Origin: CAHJWH01 sp965198905 | Lineage (GTDB): Bacteria; Pseudomonadota; Alphaproteobacteria; Caulobacterales; Caulobacteraceae | Assembly (NCBI GenBank): GCA_965198905.1 | Contig: OZ240678.1 | Location: 2,666,001-2,730,000, forward strand | Reading direction: 5' to 3' | Length of the DNA stretch: 64,000 nt | Shown here: positions 16,112 through 26,094 of the stretch, piece after piece | How the letters are laid out: the number at the start of each line of letters is the position of its first letter | Position numbering within the stretch: position 1 is the first letter of the stretch | Program-made: the position numbers and the translations under genes | Notes under the pieces: model-generated | What the model was told of the DNA's origin: nothing | Seen by the model: only the letters and a program-made list of their open reading frames with translations | The model's database searches: none

Positions 16112-18334
16112 ATGAGTGAAATCGTCCATCTGGAGCCCGAGGCGGTTGCCGCCCCGCCCGCGGCCAAGTCCGCCGAGCCCAAGCTCGACGTCGCCCTGCT
16201 GAACTCCACCGAGCGGTTCTTCAACCGCGAGCTCTCCTGGCTGCGCTTCAACGAACGCGTGCTGGAGGAGAGCGAGAACCGTCGCCACCCTCTGCTGGAG
16301 CGGCTGCGTTTCCTGTCCATCTCGGCCAGCAATCTGGACGAGTTCTACATGGTGCGGATCGCCGGCCTGAAGGGACAGCTGCGCGAGGGCGTGCGGGTGG
16401 TCAGTCAGGACGGCCTGACGCCCGCCGAACAACTCGCCAAGGTCAGCTCGGCCGCGACCGAGCTGATGGGCGCCCAGAGCCGCATCTGGCGGACCCTGCG
16501 CGGAGAGCTGGCCAGGGAGAAGCTGCACGTGGTGGAGATGGGCGGCATCACTGCGGCCGATCGCGCCGCGCTGGATGCGGTGTTCACCCGCCAGCTCTTC
16601 CCCGTATTGACGCCCCTGGCGGTCGACCCGGCGCATCCCTTCCCCTTCCTGCCCAACCTCGCCTTCGCCCTGGCGCTTAAGCTGAAGCGGGCGAGCGACG
16701 GCAAGAGCTTCTTCGCGCTCGTGCCCATGCCCATCGGGATGCGTCGCTTCTGGCAGCTTCATCCGGGCGAGGTCCGCAAGTCGCCCCGGGCGGACCGGCG
16801 CTATGTCCCCGTCGAGACGCTGGTGGCGCTCTATCTCGACCGGCTGTTCCCGGACTGCGAGGTTCAGGCCCAGGGCGTGTTCCAGATCATCCGCGACAGC
16901 GATGTGGAGCTGGAGGAAGAGGCGGAAGACCTGGTGCGCGAGTTCGAGGCTCTGCTGCGCCAGCGCCGCCGGGGATCGGTGGTGCGCATCGCGCTGGAAG
17001 CCGGCATGCCGCAGGAGCTGCGGGAGGTGATCCTGCGCAACCTGCAGTGCCATCCCGAAGAGGTGGTGGTCACCCAGGGCCTGTTGGGCCTGTCCCAGCT
17101 CTCGGAGTTGATCCCCGCCGGGCGCGCCGACCTGAAGTTCCCGCCCTACGAGCCGCGCTTTCCCGAACGCGTGCTGGAACACGGCGGCGACTGCTTTGCG
17201 GCCATCACCGAGAAGGACATCCTGGTCCACCACCCTTACGAGAGTTTCGACGTGGTGGTGCAGTTCCTGCGCCAGGCGGCCGCCGACCCGAACGTGCTGG
17301 CCATCAAGCAGACCCTGTATCGCACCAGCCACGACAGCCCTATCGTCGCCGCCCTGATCGAGGCCGCCGATCGCGGCAAGAACGTCACGGCCCTCGTGGA
17401 GATCAAGGCCCGCTTCGACGAGGCCAACAACCTGAAATGGGCGCGCGATCTGGAACGCGCGGGCGTCCACGTCGTCTTCGGCTTCATCGAATACAAGACC
17501 CACGCCAAAATCTCGATCGTGGTCCGGCGCGAGGGCGAGGCGCTGAAGACCTACTGCCACTTCGGCACCGGCAACTACCATCCGATCACCGCCCGCATCT
17601 ACACCGACCTGTCGCTATTCACCTGCGATCCGGCCATGGCCTGCGACGCCAGCAAGGTGTTCAACTTCATCACCGGCTATGCGCGACCCGAGGGACTGGA
17701 GGAGTTGGCCATCTCGCCGATCAGCCTCAAGGCGTCCCTGCTTAGCCAGATCGCCGCCGAGGCAGAGAATGCCCGTGCCGGCAAGCCCGCCGCCATCTGG
17801 GCCAAGATGAACTCGCTGACGGACCGCGAGGTCATCGACGCGCTCTACGTTGCAAGCCAGGAAGGCGTGCGCATCGACCTCGTGGTCCGGGGCATCTGCT
17901 GTCTTCGCCCGGGCGTGGCGGGGCTGTCGGAGAACATCCACGTCAAGAGCATCGTCGGCCGTTTCCTGGAGCACGGCCGCATCGTCTGTTTCGCCAACGG
18001 CCACCCGATGCCGAGCGCGCAGGCGAAGGCGTATATTTCTTCGGCCGACTGGATGCCCAGGAACCTGGATCGGCGGATCGAGGCCCTGGTCCCGGTGGAG
18101 AACGCCACCGTGCACCAGCAGGTGGTCAACCAGATCATGGTCGCCAATCTGAACGACGAAGCCCAGAGCTGGACCCTGTGTTCCGACGGGACCTACAAGC
18201 GCTACGATGTCAGCGGCGTGCGTAAACCGTTCTCAGCCCACGACTATTTCATGACGAACCCCAGTCTGTCCGGGCGCGGCAAGAACGGCAAGATTCTGCC
18301 GCGAGCGTTCGACCACGTGGGCCCTCGGCGCTGA
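16112..18334 (+). CDS. ppk1: polyphosphate kinase 1
   Basis: A 740-residue enzyme that polymerises the gamma phosphate of ATP into polyphosphate. The N domain begins with FFNRELSWLRFNERVLEE, a strict PPK1 signature. The phosphohistidine motif is KTHAKISIVVRRE with His464, and the second catalytic His is His621 in FLEHGRIVCFAN, both in phospholipase D-like folds. GTGNYHPITARIYTDLSLFT is also family-typical. The first 25 residues are Ala/Pro-rich and variable. It ends 4 bases before ppx, so synthesis and degradation of polyphosphate are encoded together. Confidence 0.96.
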   Translation: MSEIVHLEPEAVAAPPAAKSAEPKLDVALLNSTERFFNRELSWLRFNERVLEESENRRHPLLERLRFLSISASNLDEFYMVRIAGLKGQLREGVRVVSQDGLTPAEQLAKVSSAATELMGAQSRIWRTLRGELAREKLHVVEMGGITAADRAALDAVFTRQLFPVLTPLAVDPAHPFPFLPNLAFALALKLKRASDGKSFFALVPMPIGMRRFWQLHPGEVRKSPRADRRYVPVETLVALYLDRLFPDCEVQAQGVFQIIRDSDVELEEEAEDLVREFEALLRQRRRGSVVRIALEAGMPQELREVILRNLQCHPEEVVVTQGLLGLSQLSELIPAGRADLKFPPYEPRFPERVLEHGGDCFAAITEKDILVHHPYESFDVVVQFLRQAAADPNVLAIKQTLYRTSHDSPIVAALIEAADRGKNVTALVEIKARFDEANNLKWARDLERAGVHVVFGFIEYKTHAKISIVVRREGEALKTYCHFGTGNYHPITARIYTDLSLFTCDPAMACDASKVFNFITGYARPEGLEELAISPISLKASLLSQIAAEAENARAGKPAAIWAKMNSLTDREVIDALYVASQEGVRIDLVVRGICCLRPGVAGLSENIHVKSIVGRFLEHGRIVCFANGHPMPSAQAKAYISSADWMPRNLDRRIEALVPVENATVHQQVVNQIMVANLNDEAQSWTLCSDGTYKRYDVSGVRKPFSAHDYFMTNPSLSGRGKNGKILPRAFDHVGPRR

Positions 18335-18338
18335 GCGC

Positions 18339-19829
18339 GTGAGAGCCCCGGACGAAGGGAACCGCGATGTCGCGGTCATCGACGTGGGCTCCAACTCCGT
18401 GCGCCTGGTGCTCTACCGGCTGGAGGGCCGGGCGATCTGGCAGGTCTACAATGAAAAGGTCCTGGCCGGCCTTGGACGAAGCGTCGGAGAGACCGGCTGG
18501 CTGTCGCCGGAGGGCGTCGTCTCCGCCCTCGCGGCGCTCCGCCGTTTCCGCGCGGTGCTCGACGGCGCCGCCCCCGCCCAGGTATTCTGCGCCGCCACCG
18601 CCGCCATTCGCGAGGCCCGAGACGGGCGCGCCTTCGTCGAGCGGGTGCGGGCCGAGACGGGGCTGATCGTGCGCGTGCTCTCCGGCGAGGAGGAGGCGCA
18701 CTTCTCGGCGCTCGGCGTCATCGCCGGTCAGCCGCAGGCGGATGGTGTAGTGGGCGATCTCGGTGGCTCCAGCCTGGAGCTCGTGCGCATCGCCGACGGG
18801 CGGCCGGGCTCCGGCGTCACCTTGCCGCTCGGCCCGTTTGCGCTCGGCGCGCCCGCCATGATCGAGCCGATGGAGCTTGCCCGACTGATCCGTGCGCGTC
18901 TGGCGAAGGCCGCGCCGAGCTATGCCGCGAGTTGCCTGCATGCGGTGGGCGGCGCGTGGCGCAACATCGCGCTCATCCACATGGACATGACGCGCTACCC
19001 GCTGCGCATCGTCCATCAGTACGAGATGACCGCCGGCGACGCGCTGGAGGCGGCGCGGTTCGTGGCGCAGCAGTCCCGTGCCTCGCTGGAGCGGATGCCC
19101 GGCGTCTCGCGCAAGCGCGCCGAGACGCTGCCCTACGCCGCCCTGGTGCTCGAGGCGCTGGTGGAGACGCTCGGCTTCCAGCGCGTTTCCTTCTCGGCCT
19201 ACGGCCTGCGCGAGGGGCTGCTGCTCGACGCCCTGGGCGAGGAGGTGCGTGGGCTCGATCCCCTGGTGGAAGGGTGCGCGGCGATCGGCGCCCGGCAGGG
19301 GGCGGCCGAGCATCTCGGGCCGGTCCTGCAGGCTTGGCTGCAGCCGCTGTGGACAACGCTGCCGCCGTTGTTCGACGCCGCGCGCGACGGCGTGCTGCTG
19401 GCGGCCGCGTGCCGGCTGGCGGACATGGGCGCGCGGCTGCATCCTGACCACCGCGCTGACCTCGCCTACGATCAGGTGCTGCGCGCGCCGACGCCTGGAC
19501 AGACGCACGCCGAGCGCGCCTTCCTCGCCCTCGCCGTGTTCGCCCGCTTCACCGCCGCCGCGCCTCATCATGCGGGCGGGGAGCGGCTGTTGTCGCCTGA
19601 GCGCATACGTCGCGCTCGGGCGCTGGGCGCGGCCATGCGGCTGGGCAGCGACCTGTCCGGACGCAGCGCCAAGCTGCTGTTCCAGTCCCGCCTGGCCCTG
19701 GACGCTCGCGGCCTGCTGCTGAGCGTGGAGAAGGACGCCCGCGACCTGACCCTGGGCGAGCAGACCAAGAAGCGCTTGGCCAGCCTCGCGAGCGTGCTCC
19801 AGGTGGAGTCGCGCATCGACGTGGTGTAG
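18339..19829 (+). CDS. ppx: Ppx/GppA family exopolyphosphatase
   Basis: A 496-residue ASKHA-fold phosphatase that removes phosphate from the ends of polyphosphate (or the gamma phosphate of pppGpp). The phosphate-1 motif VAVIDVGSNSVRLVLYR lies near residues 11-27, the second loop GDLGGSSLELVRI near 138-150, and VLSGEEEAHFSALG is the conserved Glu region. The C-terminal 200 residues are the helical HD-like domain of long Ppx proteins. The start is GTG, 4 bases after ppk1. Ppx and GppA are not separable by eye, but pairing with ppk1 favours Ppx. Confidence 0.9.
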   Translation: MRAPDEGNRDVAVIDVGSNSVRLVLYRLEGRAIWQVYNEKVLAGLGRSVGETGWLSPEGVVSALAALRRFRAVLDGAAPAQVFCAATAAIREARDGRAFVERVRAETGLIVRVLSGEEEAHFSALGVIAGQPQADGVVGDLGGSSLELVRIADGRPGSGVTLPLGPFALGAPAMIEPMELARLIRARLAKAAPSYAASCLHAVGGAWRNIALIHMDMTRYPLRIVHQYEMTAGDALEAARFVAQQSRASLERMPGVSRKRAETLPYAALVLEALVETLGFQRVSFSAYGLREGLLLDALGEEVRGLDPLVEGCAAIGARQGAAEHLGPVLQAWLQPLWTTLPPLFDAARDGVLLAAACRLADMGARLHPDHRADLAYDQVLRAPTPGQTHAERAFLALAVFARFTAAAPHHAGGERLLSPERIRRARALGAAMRLGSDLSGRSAKLLFQSRLALDARGLLLSVEKDARDLTLGEQTKKRLASLASVLQVESRIDVV

Positions 19830-19838
19830 CCGGCCGCG

Positions 19839-20633
19839 TCAGAAGCGAGGCGGCGGCGGCGCTGGCGGCGCCGGGGGTGCGGGCGGCCGCGGGATAGACG
19901 GGTGACGCAGGCCGGACCGCTGGGAACTCCGACAGTCTCCACCATGCAGGCCCGCGGGCAAGCGGGTGCGGCTGTCGGTGCAGGCGGTGTCGAGCTGGTC
20001 CTGCGTCATGCCGTGAACGTTCGACCAGTCGGCCCCGCGCATGTCCGCCCCGCTCAGCTCCGCATTGCGGAAGTCTGCGCCGGCGAGGTCCGCGCCATCA
20101 AAGGCGGCGCCTTGCAGCTCGGCGCTGCGGAACACGGCGTGCTGGAAGTGACCACCCCGGAGGATCGCGCCCTGCAGCTCGGCGGAGCTGAAATCGGAGC
20201 CGGCTGCGGAGACGCCGGAAAGGTTGGCGGCCTGCAGTTCGGCGCCTTTGAGCTGCGCTCCGGCGAGGTTGGCGCCGACGAAGTTCGACCCCTGCGCTTC
20301 CAGGCCCTGGAGGGCGGCGTTGGCGAAATCGGCGCCGCCGAAGCCGGACCCCATCACCGTCGCCCCGCGAAGGTCGGCCCGGGTGAAGTCCGCGCGGCTG
20401 AAATTGCTGCCGATCATCGAGGCGCCGCGGAGGTCCGCCCCGACCAGGGCCGAGCTGGCGAAGTCGCCACCGATAAAGCTCGCCCCCACCAATTGTCGTC
20501 CGGAGAATTCGCATCGGGGGCAGGAGCCGCCGATCGCCACCCGGCGCGCCACGTCCTTGTCGGCGGCATGCGCAGCGCTCATCACGCCGAGCACGCTCAA
20601 AGCAGAGACCAAGACTATCCCGAGATGGCGCAT
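19839..20633 (-). CDS. exported pentapeptide-repeat protein, long paralogue
   Basis: A 264-residue protein with a signal peptide (residues 1-23, ending AAHA), then GGSCPRCEFSG with Cys38 and Cys41, then about 150 residues of A(D/N)LxG-type pentapeptide repeats that should form a right-handed quadrilateral beta-helix. After the repeats comes MTQDQLDTACTD...PAGLHGGDC with two more Cys, and the end is a Pro-rich tail (PPAPPAPPAPPPP). The layout CPRC-repeats-QLxxAC-GLHxxxC is shared with the next gene. Being exported, the four Cys may form disulphides or hold a metal. The function is unknown; it is not a cytoplasmic gyrase-protecting protein of the Qnr kind. It is convergent with ppx. Confidence 0.8.
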   Translation of the reverse strand: MRHLGIVLVSALSVLGVMSAAHAADKDVARRVAIGGSCPRCEFSGRQLVGASFIGGDFASSALVGADLRGASMIGSNFSRADFTRADLRGATVMGSGFGGADFANAALQGLEAQGSNFVGANLAGAQLKGAELQAANLSGVSAAGSDFSSAELQGAILRGGHFQHAVFRSAELQGAAFDGADLAGADFRNAELSGADMRGADWSNVHGMTQDQLDTACTDSRTRLPAGLHGGDCRSSQRSGLRHPSIPRPPAPPAPPAPPPPRF

Positions 20634-20733
20634 CGACCGACACTCCCGGGCCGACAGAACCGGCCCTTCGTGTTCAGATGTGTGGCCGACCGGGGCGGCG
20701 CGCCACTTAATTCGTGGTAATGGAAACCAGCGC

Positions 20734-21243
20734 TCAGCGGCAGGCGGGCAGGTGCAGGCCCGGCGGGGTCGTGGTGGCTGGGTCGCCGCAGGCCTGGGCC
20801 AGCTGCGACTGGGTCAGTCCTACCGCACGATCCATCTCGGCGCCCGAGAAGTTCGCGCCGGCCAGATGCGCCCCGCGGAAATTGGCGCCTTGCAGGTAGG
20901 TCCCGACCAGGCTCGCGTTGACGAGGTTGGCCCCGGCGAAGTTCGATCCGCCGAGCACCGCGCCATAGGCGTTCACGTCACGAAGGTCGGACCCCGCGAA
21001 GTCGCTATGGGTGATCTCGGCGGTGGACATGTCGGCCTGACGCAGGCGCGCGCCGGCGAAGTCGCGACCCTTCATCTGTACGTTGGAGAAGTCGGCCTGG
21101 AACAGGTTGCAGCGTGGGCAGCTCGCGCCCGCCCGGGCGTGCTCGATCTGCACCGGGTTCTGGGCGGCGGCGGGCAGGGCGGTGAGGAGGGCGGTGAGGG
21201 CGGCGGCGGCGGCGAAGAGGGCCACGCAGGCGAGATGTCTCAT
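20734..21243 (-). CDS. exported pentapeptide-repeat protein, short paralogue
   Basis: A 169-residue protein with a signal peptide (residues 1-27, ending LPAAA), GASCPRCNLFQADFS with Cys42 and Cys45, about 90 residues of pentapeptide repeats (DFAGSDLRD, NFAGANLVN, and so on), then GLTQSQLAQACGD and GLHLPACR at the end. Both the MRHL start and the Cys framework match the neighbouring long paralogue, so the pair arose by duplication. It lies 100 bases upstream of the long paralogue on the same strand and may be in one operon. The function is unknown. Confidence 0.8.
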   Translation of the reverse strand: MRHLACVALFAAAAALTALLTALPAAAQNPVQIEHARAGASCPRCNLFQADFSNVQMKGRDFAGARLRQADMSTAEITHSDFAGSDLRDVNAYGAVLGGSNFAGANLVNASLVGTYLQGANFRGAHLAGANFSGAEMDRAVGLTQSQLAQACGDPATTTPPGLHLPACR

Positions 21244-21318
21244 TATGGCGCAAGTCCACGCTAGGGGCGGTGTGACGCATATCCCTGCAAGCTTAAGGCC
21301 GAGTATCGAGACGCGCGC

Positions 21319-22230
21319 TCACGCCCCCAGGATCCAGCCCTCCTCGCGCTCGACCTGTTCGCGCAGGGCGTCGTCGGCGGTGCGGGGAGGTGCGAAAGCC
21401 TCGCCGAGCCGCCCCTGTTCGTCCAGCTTGGCGAAGTGTTCGCACAGGGTGCGCACCTGGGCGCGGTCGATGACCTCGCCGGGCTCGGGATGGGCGGGAA
21501 CCAGGGCGGGATAGACCTCCGCCACCACAGCCTCCACATCGTTGACGTCTGCCGGCGTCAGCTCTCGCCAGCCGGTCTGAAACGGCCACAGGGTCGCCTT
21601 GTCGCCCATGGCGTCCAGGAAGCGGCGCACCGCCGGTATGCCGACGAGCGTCTGGCTGCCGACCGTCCCGTTGCCGAACACCTGCCAGACGCTCTTGGCG
21701 CCCGCCTTGCCGCCGACGGCCTGGGTGGCCAGCTCGGCATGGCGGAAGGCGGCCAGAGCAAAGCCGTCCGGCAATGTCGGCTTGGTGGAGGTGAGCCAGC
21801 GCTGAGTGTCCTTGGGCGGAGCGCCCCAGAACGGCCACGGCTGGTCGGTCATCAGCCGGTTCATCTTGGCGGCGACGGCGAAGCGATTGTTGGTGTTGTC
21901 GGCCTTGTCGACCACGTTGGAGCCCAGGAACGCCCACATGGCCTCCCACGTCGGCGACTTAAGCTTCAGCAGCTCCGCCGTCCCCGCCGGATACCCCAGC
22001 GAGAAGTCGAAGCCGACCAGGGAGCGGTCGTCGCGCCGACGCAGGTCGGCCATCACCTCGGCCAGCTGGGTTTCGGCCGCGGCGCGCGTGGGCGGATTGA
22101 AGGCCTCAAACGTGGGGCGAAAACGGATGTCGCGCTTCAGGACCCCGATCCACACCGAGTCTTTTCCGGTCTTGGTCGTGGCCGCAGCGCTCCAGTCCAC
22201 CATGACGTAAGCGTTGAACAGGCGGGTCAC
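21319..22230 (-). CDS. conserved protein with RNase H-like N-terminus (DUF429-like)
   Basis: A 303-residue protein. The start YVMVDWSAAATTKTGKDSVWIGVL is a first beta strand with an acidic residue and Ser, and SLVGFDFSLGYPAG near residues 70-84 carries a second Asp; this spacing resembles the RNase H-like nuclease fold of DUF429 proteins. Later parts contain NNRFAVAAKMN and WRELTPADVNDVEAVVAEVYPAL. Similar proteins in alphaproteobacteria have been labelled as linked to molybdopterin guanine dinucleotide synthesis, but nothing here supports that role. The start is GTG with GAGGA upstream. It is divergent from the oxidoreductase gene. Confidence 0.55.
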   Translation of the reverse strand: MTRLFNAYVMVDWSAAATTKTGKDSVWIGVLKRDIRFRPTFEAFNPPTRAAAETQLAEVMADLRRRDDRSLVGFDFSLGYPAGTAELLKLKSPTWEAMWAFLGSNVVDKADNTNNRFAVAAKMNRLMTDQPWPFWGAPPKDTQRWLTSTKPTLPDGFALAAFRHAELATQAVGGKAGAKSVWQVFGNGTVGSQTLVGIPAVRRFLDAMGDKATLWPFQTGWRELTPADVNDVEAVVAEVYPALVPAHPEPGEVIDRAQVRTLCEHFAKLDEQGRLGEAFAPPRTADDALREQVEREEGWILGA

Positions 22231-22354
22231 AGGCAGGTCCTCGGATGGGTAGGGCGCGGCGTCGACCTTCTAGCCGCATCGCGCCGAGGGATGAAGCGAA
22301 CTGCGTCCGGGCGGGACAAGCCGCCGGGAGGCGGCTAGAGACGCGGCGCACCAG

Positions 22355-23263
22355 ATGGATCGCGCCATGTTCGAACTCAAGGCCGGCGTCGTCGGCGCAG
22401 GCGTCTTCGCCAGCGTCCATGCCCGCAAATACGTCAACCTGCCGGACGTGACGCTGGCGGGCGTTTACGATCTCGACGAGGCCCGGGCGCGGCAGCTGGC
22501 GGCCGATCTCGGCGTGCGCGCCTTCGCAACGCTGCACGAGTTGCTGGAGGACTGCCACGTGGTGACGGTGGCCAGCCCTGCGTCGACCCATGCGGTGGTC
22601 GCCCAGCAGGCGGTCGCCGCCGGTCGCCACCTGTATGTGGAAAAGCCGCTCGCCCGCACCCTCGACGACGGCGAGGCCCTGGTGGCCCATGCCGACCTGC
22701 GCCGGCTGGTGCTCGCCTGCGGGCTCCAGGAGCGGGTGGTGTTCGCCGCCATGGGCCTGCTCGACACCCCGGAGACGCCGAAACGGCTTGAGTCGGTTCG
22801 ACGCGGACCGCCCGGCCCGCGGTCCCGCGACGTATCCTGCGTGCTCGACCTCATGATCCACGACCTTGACTTGGCGCTGCAGCTTGGCGGCGACGACATC
22901 TTGTCGGTGACGGCTGCGGGCGAATACGACGAAGTGCGCGCTGAGATCTTCTTCCGCAGCGGCCTGCACGCGATCCTGCAGGCGTCCCGTATCGCAGAGG
23001 CGCGGGAGCGGACCATGCGGCTGGACTATCCCTCCGGCGTCGTGAACGTCGATTTCCTGGCGCCCGCCTTCGCCAACTCCGCCCCCTTCATTTTGGACCC
23101 GCTGTTCGCGGCGTCGCCGGAGGGACGTGATCCGCTGGGCGCCAGCGTAGGGGGCTTTGTAGCCGCGGTGCTGGGTCGGGCGCGGCGTCCGGTGGCGACC
23201 GGGGCGGAGGGCCTGGCGGCCCTGGCCCTGGCCTTGCGGGTGGAGCGGGCCGCCAGCCTTTAA
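22355..23263 (+). CDS. Gfo/Idh/MocA family oxidoreductase
   Basis: A 302-residue NAD(P)-dependent dehydrogenase-like protein. The Rossmann motif AGVVGAGVFASVHARKY lies near residues 10-26, followed by DVTLAGVYDLDEARARQLAADLGV. The conserved EKPLARTLDDGEALV near 98-112 contains the family Lys-Pro motif, and CVLDLMIHDLDLALQLGG near 167-184 contains the His/Asp region of the active site. It is about 30-50 residues shorter than typical members. Family members oxidise or reduce sugars, inositols or biliverdin; the substrate cannot be read here. A second in-frame ATG at 22367 is an equally possible start. Confidence 0.85.
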   Translation: MDRAMFELKAGVVGAGVFASVHARKYVNLPDVTLAGVYDLDEARARQLAADLGVRAFATLHELLEDCHVVTVASPASTHAVVAQQAVAAGRHLYVEKPLARTLDDGEALVAHADLRRLVLACGLQERVVFAAMGLLDTPETPKRLESVRRGPPGPRSRDVSCVLDLMIHDLDLALQLGGDDILSVTAAGEYDEVRAEIFFRSGLHAILQASRIAEARERTMRLDYPSGVVNVDFLAPAFANSAPFILDPLFAASPEGRDPLGASVGGFVAAVLGRARRPVATGAEGLAALALALRVERAASL

Positions 23264-23409
23264 AGGCGGGGGTTCGCAACGGCGTTGCGCGCGAGCGAGC
23301 CCGCTGGTACATGACCCGGCTCCGGCTAAAGCCGTGCGCGCCTAAGGTGAGAGCCTGTGGCGCGGGCGGCATGGGCGGGGCCGGCGCTCCCACGGGCTTC
23401 GGTCGGCTT

Positions 23410-23485
23410 AGGAGTGTAGCTCAGCTGGTAGAGCATCGGTCTCCAAAACCGAGGGTCGTGGGTTCGAGTCCCCCCACTCCTGCCA
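23410..23485 (+). tRNA. trnW: tRNA-Trp (CCA)
   Basis: A full cloverleaf is visible. The acceptor stem is AGGAGTG/CACTCCT, the D arm holds GCTCAGCTGGTAGAGC, the anticodon loop CTCCAAA has anticodon CCA in a CGGT/ACCG-type stem, and the T arm is GTGGGTTCGAGTCCCCC. The 3' CCA is encoded. It lies directly before secE, the usual place for tRNA-Trp in many bacteria. Confidence 0.97.
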
Positions 23486-23581
23486 TCTTCGTCATCCATC
23501 CCTCGGCGCTGGTCCGCAGCGACGGGGCCCCATACGGAGGCTCATCCCCTCCGCCAGCGTGTAGGACCTGCGAGCCGCTCC

Positions 23582-23917
23582 ATGGCTAAAGATCAAGGCG
23601 TGAAGACGCCGGCCAAGGGGTCGGCCGGAAAGGCCGTCCGCAGCCCGGCCGCAAAGGGCTCGGCGCCTGCACCCGCCGTCGCCAAGCCGGCGGCGGTCAA
23701 GGTCGCCGACATCCCCAAGAAGCCGCGCCCCACGCCGCAGCAGTTCTGGCGCGAAGTTCAGACCGAGGCGCGCAAGGTCACCTGGACGCCTTGGAAAGAG
23801 ACCTGGATCACCTCGGTGATGGTCGGCATAATGATCTTCATCACCGCCATCTTCTTCTCCGTCGTCGACGGCTCGCTCCAATTTCTGATGCAGCAGTTCC
23901 TCAGGCTCGCAAGCTGA
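23582..23917 (+). CDS. secE: protein translocase subunit SecE
   Basis: A 111-residue protein. The first 45 residues are a variable Ala/Lys/Pro-rich cytoplasmic extension. The conserved core RPTPQQFWREVQTEARKVTWTPWKETW is the SecE amphipathic helix and hinge, followed by one membrane helix (VMVGIMIFITAIFFSVVDGSLQFLM). SecE is an essential clamp of the SecYEG channel. It lies between tRNA-Trp and nusG in the standard order. Confidence 0.96.
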   Translation: MAKDQGVKTPAKGSAGKAVRSPAAKGSAPAPAVAKPAAVKVADIPKKPRPTPQQFWREVQTEARKVTWTPWKETWITSVMVGIMIFITAIFFSVVDGSLQFLMQQFLRLAS

Positions 23918-23929
23918 GGCCTTGAAATC

Positions 23930-24517
23930 ATGACCAGCACCCAGACCTCCGCCCCGCACCTGCCCCCCGTTGCGGCCAACCCGCACCACAAGTGGTACAT
24001 CGTCCACGCCTACTCCAACTTCGAGAAGAAGGTGGCGGACGCGATCCGAGATCAGGCCAAGCAGCAAGGCATCGGCGAGCAGTTCTCCGAAATCTTGGTC
24101 CCGACCGAGGACGTGGTAGAAATCCGGCGGGGCCGGAAGTTCAACTCCGAGCGCAAATTCTTCCCCGGCTACGTCCTGGTGAAGATGGAGCTGTCGGACG
24201 AAGCCTACGTGCTGGTGAAAAACACCCCCAAGGTAACCGGCTTCCTCGGCGCGCCGTCCAAGCCCGCCCCGGTTTCTGAGAAGGAAGTACAGCGGATCCT
24301 CGGCGCGGTGGAGGAGGGGGTGGAGCGGCCCAAGCCCACCATCCGCTTCGAGATCGGCGAACAGGTCCGGGTCACCGACGGCCCGTTCCAAAGCTTCGTC
24401 GGCTCGGTGGAGCAGGTGGACGAAGACCGGGCGCGCCTGCGCGTCACCGTCTCCATCTTCGGCCGCGCCACGCCGGTGGAACTTGAATATGGCCAGGTGG
24501 AGAAAGGTGCGGGGTAA
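23930..24517 (+). CDS. nusG: transcription termination/antitermination protein NusG
   Basis: A 195-residue protein with the NGN domain (HKWYIVHAYSNFEKKVADAI near residues 18-37, FFPGYVLVKMELSDEAYVLVKNTPKVTGFLG near 75-105) and the C-terminal KOW domain (FEIGEQVRVTDGPFQSFVGSVEQVDEDRARLRVTVSIFGR near 138-177). It binds RNA polymerase and links it to Rho or to ribosomal protein S10. It starts 13 bases after secE. Confidence 0.97.
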   Translation: MTSTQTSAPHLPPVAANPHHKWYIVHAYSNFEKKVADAIRDQAKQQGIGEQFSEILVPTEDVVEIRRGRKFNSERKFFPGYVLVKMELSDEAYVLVKNTPKVTGFLGAPSKPAPVSEKEVQRILGAVEEGVERPKPTIRFEIGEQVRVTDGPFQSFVGSVEQVDEDRARLRVTVSIFGRATPVELEYGQVEKGAG

Positions 24518-24796
24518 GGTTTACCCACGCCTCCTCGGGCTCGTCGCGAGGATCAAGCGTTCAAATCGCAATCGCCTTGCGGCGCGCAAGCGCACGGCAC
24601 GTGAACGGCGCGATCCTAGGGACAAGCCCGAGAATGACAGGACATAGGGCTACAAGGATCGATGCGACGTCTTACCTGATGACGCATAGAATGGGCTAAG
24701 CGACGAGCCGCCAACCCAAAACCCGTGGAAGGAGCGTCACTCCGCACCACGGCTCACTGAAGGCGGGAATGATCCCGTCGCCGCCAGGAGGAGATC

Positions 24797-25225
24797 ATGG
24801 CTAAGAAGATACTCGGTTACGTGAAATTGCAGGTGAAGGCTGGCTCCGCCACGCCTTCGCCGCCGATCGGGCCGGCGCTCGGTCAGCGCGGCGTCAACAT
24901 AATGGGCTTCTGCAAGGAGTTTAACGCGCGCACGGCCGAGATGGAGAAAGGCACGCCCCTGCCCACGGTGATCACCGTCTACCAGGACAAGTCGTTCACT
25001 TTCGTAACAAAGACCCCGCCGGCGACCTTCTTCATCAAGCAAGCCATTGGCCTGAAGTCGGGTTCCAAGAACCCCGGCAAGGAGGTCGTGGGCAAGGTCA
25101 CCCGCGCCCAGTGCCGCGAGATCGCCGAGAAGAAGATGAAGGACCTCAACGCCGCCGATATGGACGCCGCCTCCCGCATCATCGAGGGCTCGGCGCGGTC
25201 CATGGGCCTGGAAGTGGTGGACTGA
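24797..25225 (+). CDS. rplK: 50S ribosomal protein L11
   Basis: A 142-residue L11. The N-terminal domain shows GSATPSPPIGPALGQRGVNIMGFCKEFNART, and the C-terminal RNA-binding domain ends with DMDAASRIIEGSARSMGLEVVD. It is part of the GTPase-associated centre. The 279-base gap before it shows no gene; a promoter and possible L1-type leader control are expected there but I cannot point to them. GGAGGAG precedes the start. Confidence 0.97.
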   Translation: MAKKILGYVKLQVKAGSATPSPPIGPALGQRGVNIMGFCKEFNARTAEMEKGTPLPTVITVYQDKSFTFVTKTPPATFFIKQAIGLKSGSKNPGKEVVGKVTRAQCREIAEKKMKDLNAADMDAASRIIEGSARSMGLEVVD

Positions 25226-25229
25226 ACCG

Positions 25230-25928
<699 letters not shown>

Positions 25929-25937
<9 letters not shown>

Positions 25938-25974
25938 GACTTACGGCCCAGGCCTGAGACTTACGGCCCAGGCC
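25929..25974. repeat. 20-base tandem duplication over the rplA stop codon
   Basis: The unit CAGGCCTGAGACTTACGGCC occurs at 25929-25948 and again at 25949-25968 without mismatch, followed by a further CAGGCC. The first unit contains the rplA TGA stop. Confidence 0.9.
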
Positions 25975-25991
25975 GTATCGCATGGCGAGAG

Positions 25992-26024
25992 AAGGGGCGG
26001 TGCCTGCGGGCCACCGCCCCTTTT
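25992..26024 (+). terminator. Rho-independent terminator after rplA
   Basis: AAGGGGCGGTG pairs perfectly with CACCGCCCCTT (11 bp) around a 9-base loop, ending in a T run. It separates rplKA from the vapBC module and means that rplJL need their own promoter. Confidence 0.85.
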
Positions 26025-26094
26025 GCGTTCTGCAACCCCGGCTTGCTGTTTCGTGTAGCTGAACGTATTGTTCCGGCTAGCCGGGAGGTGCAAG

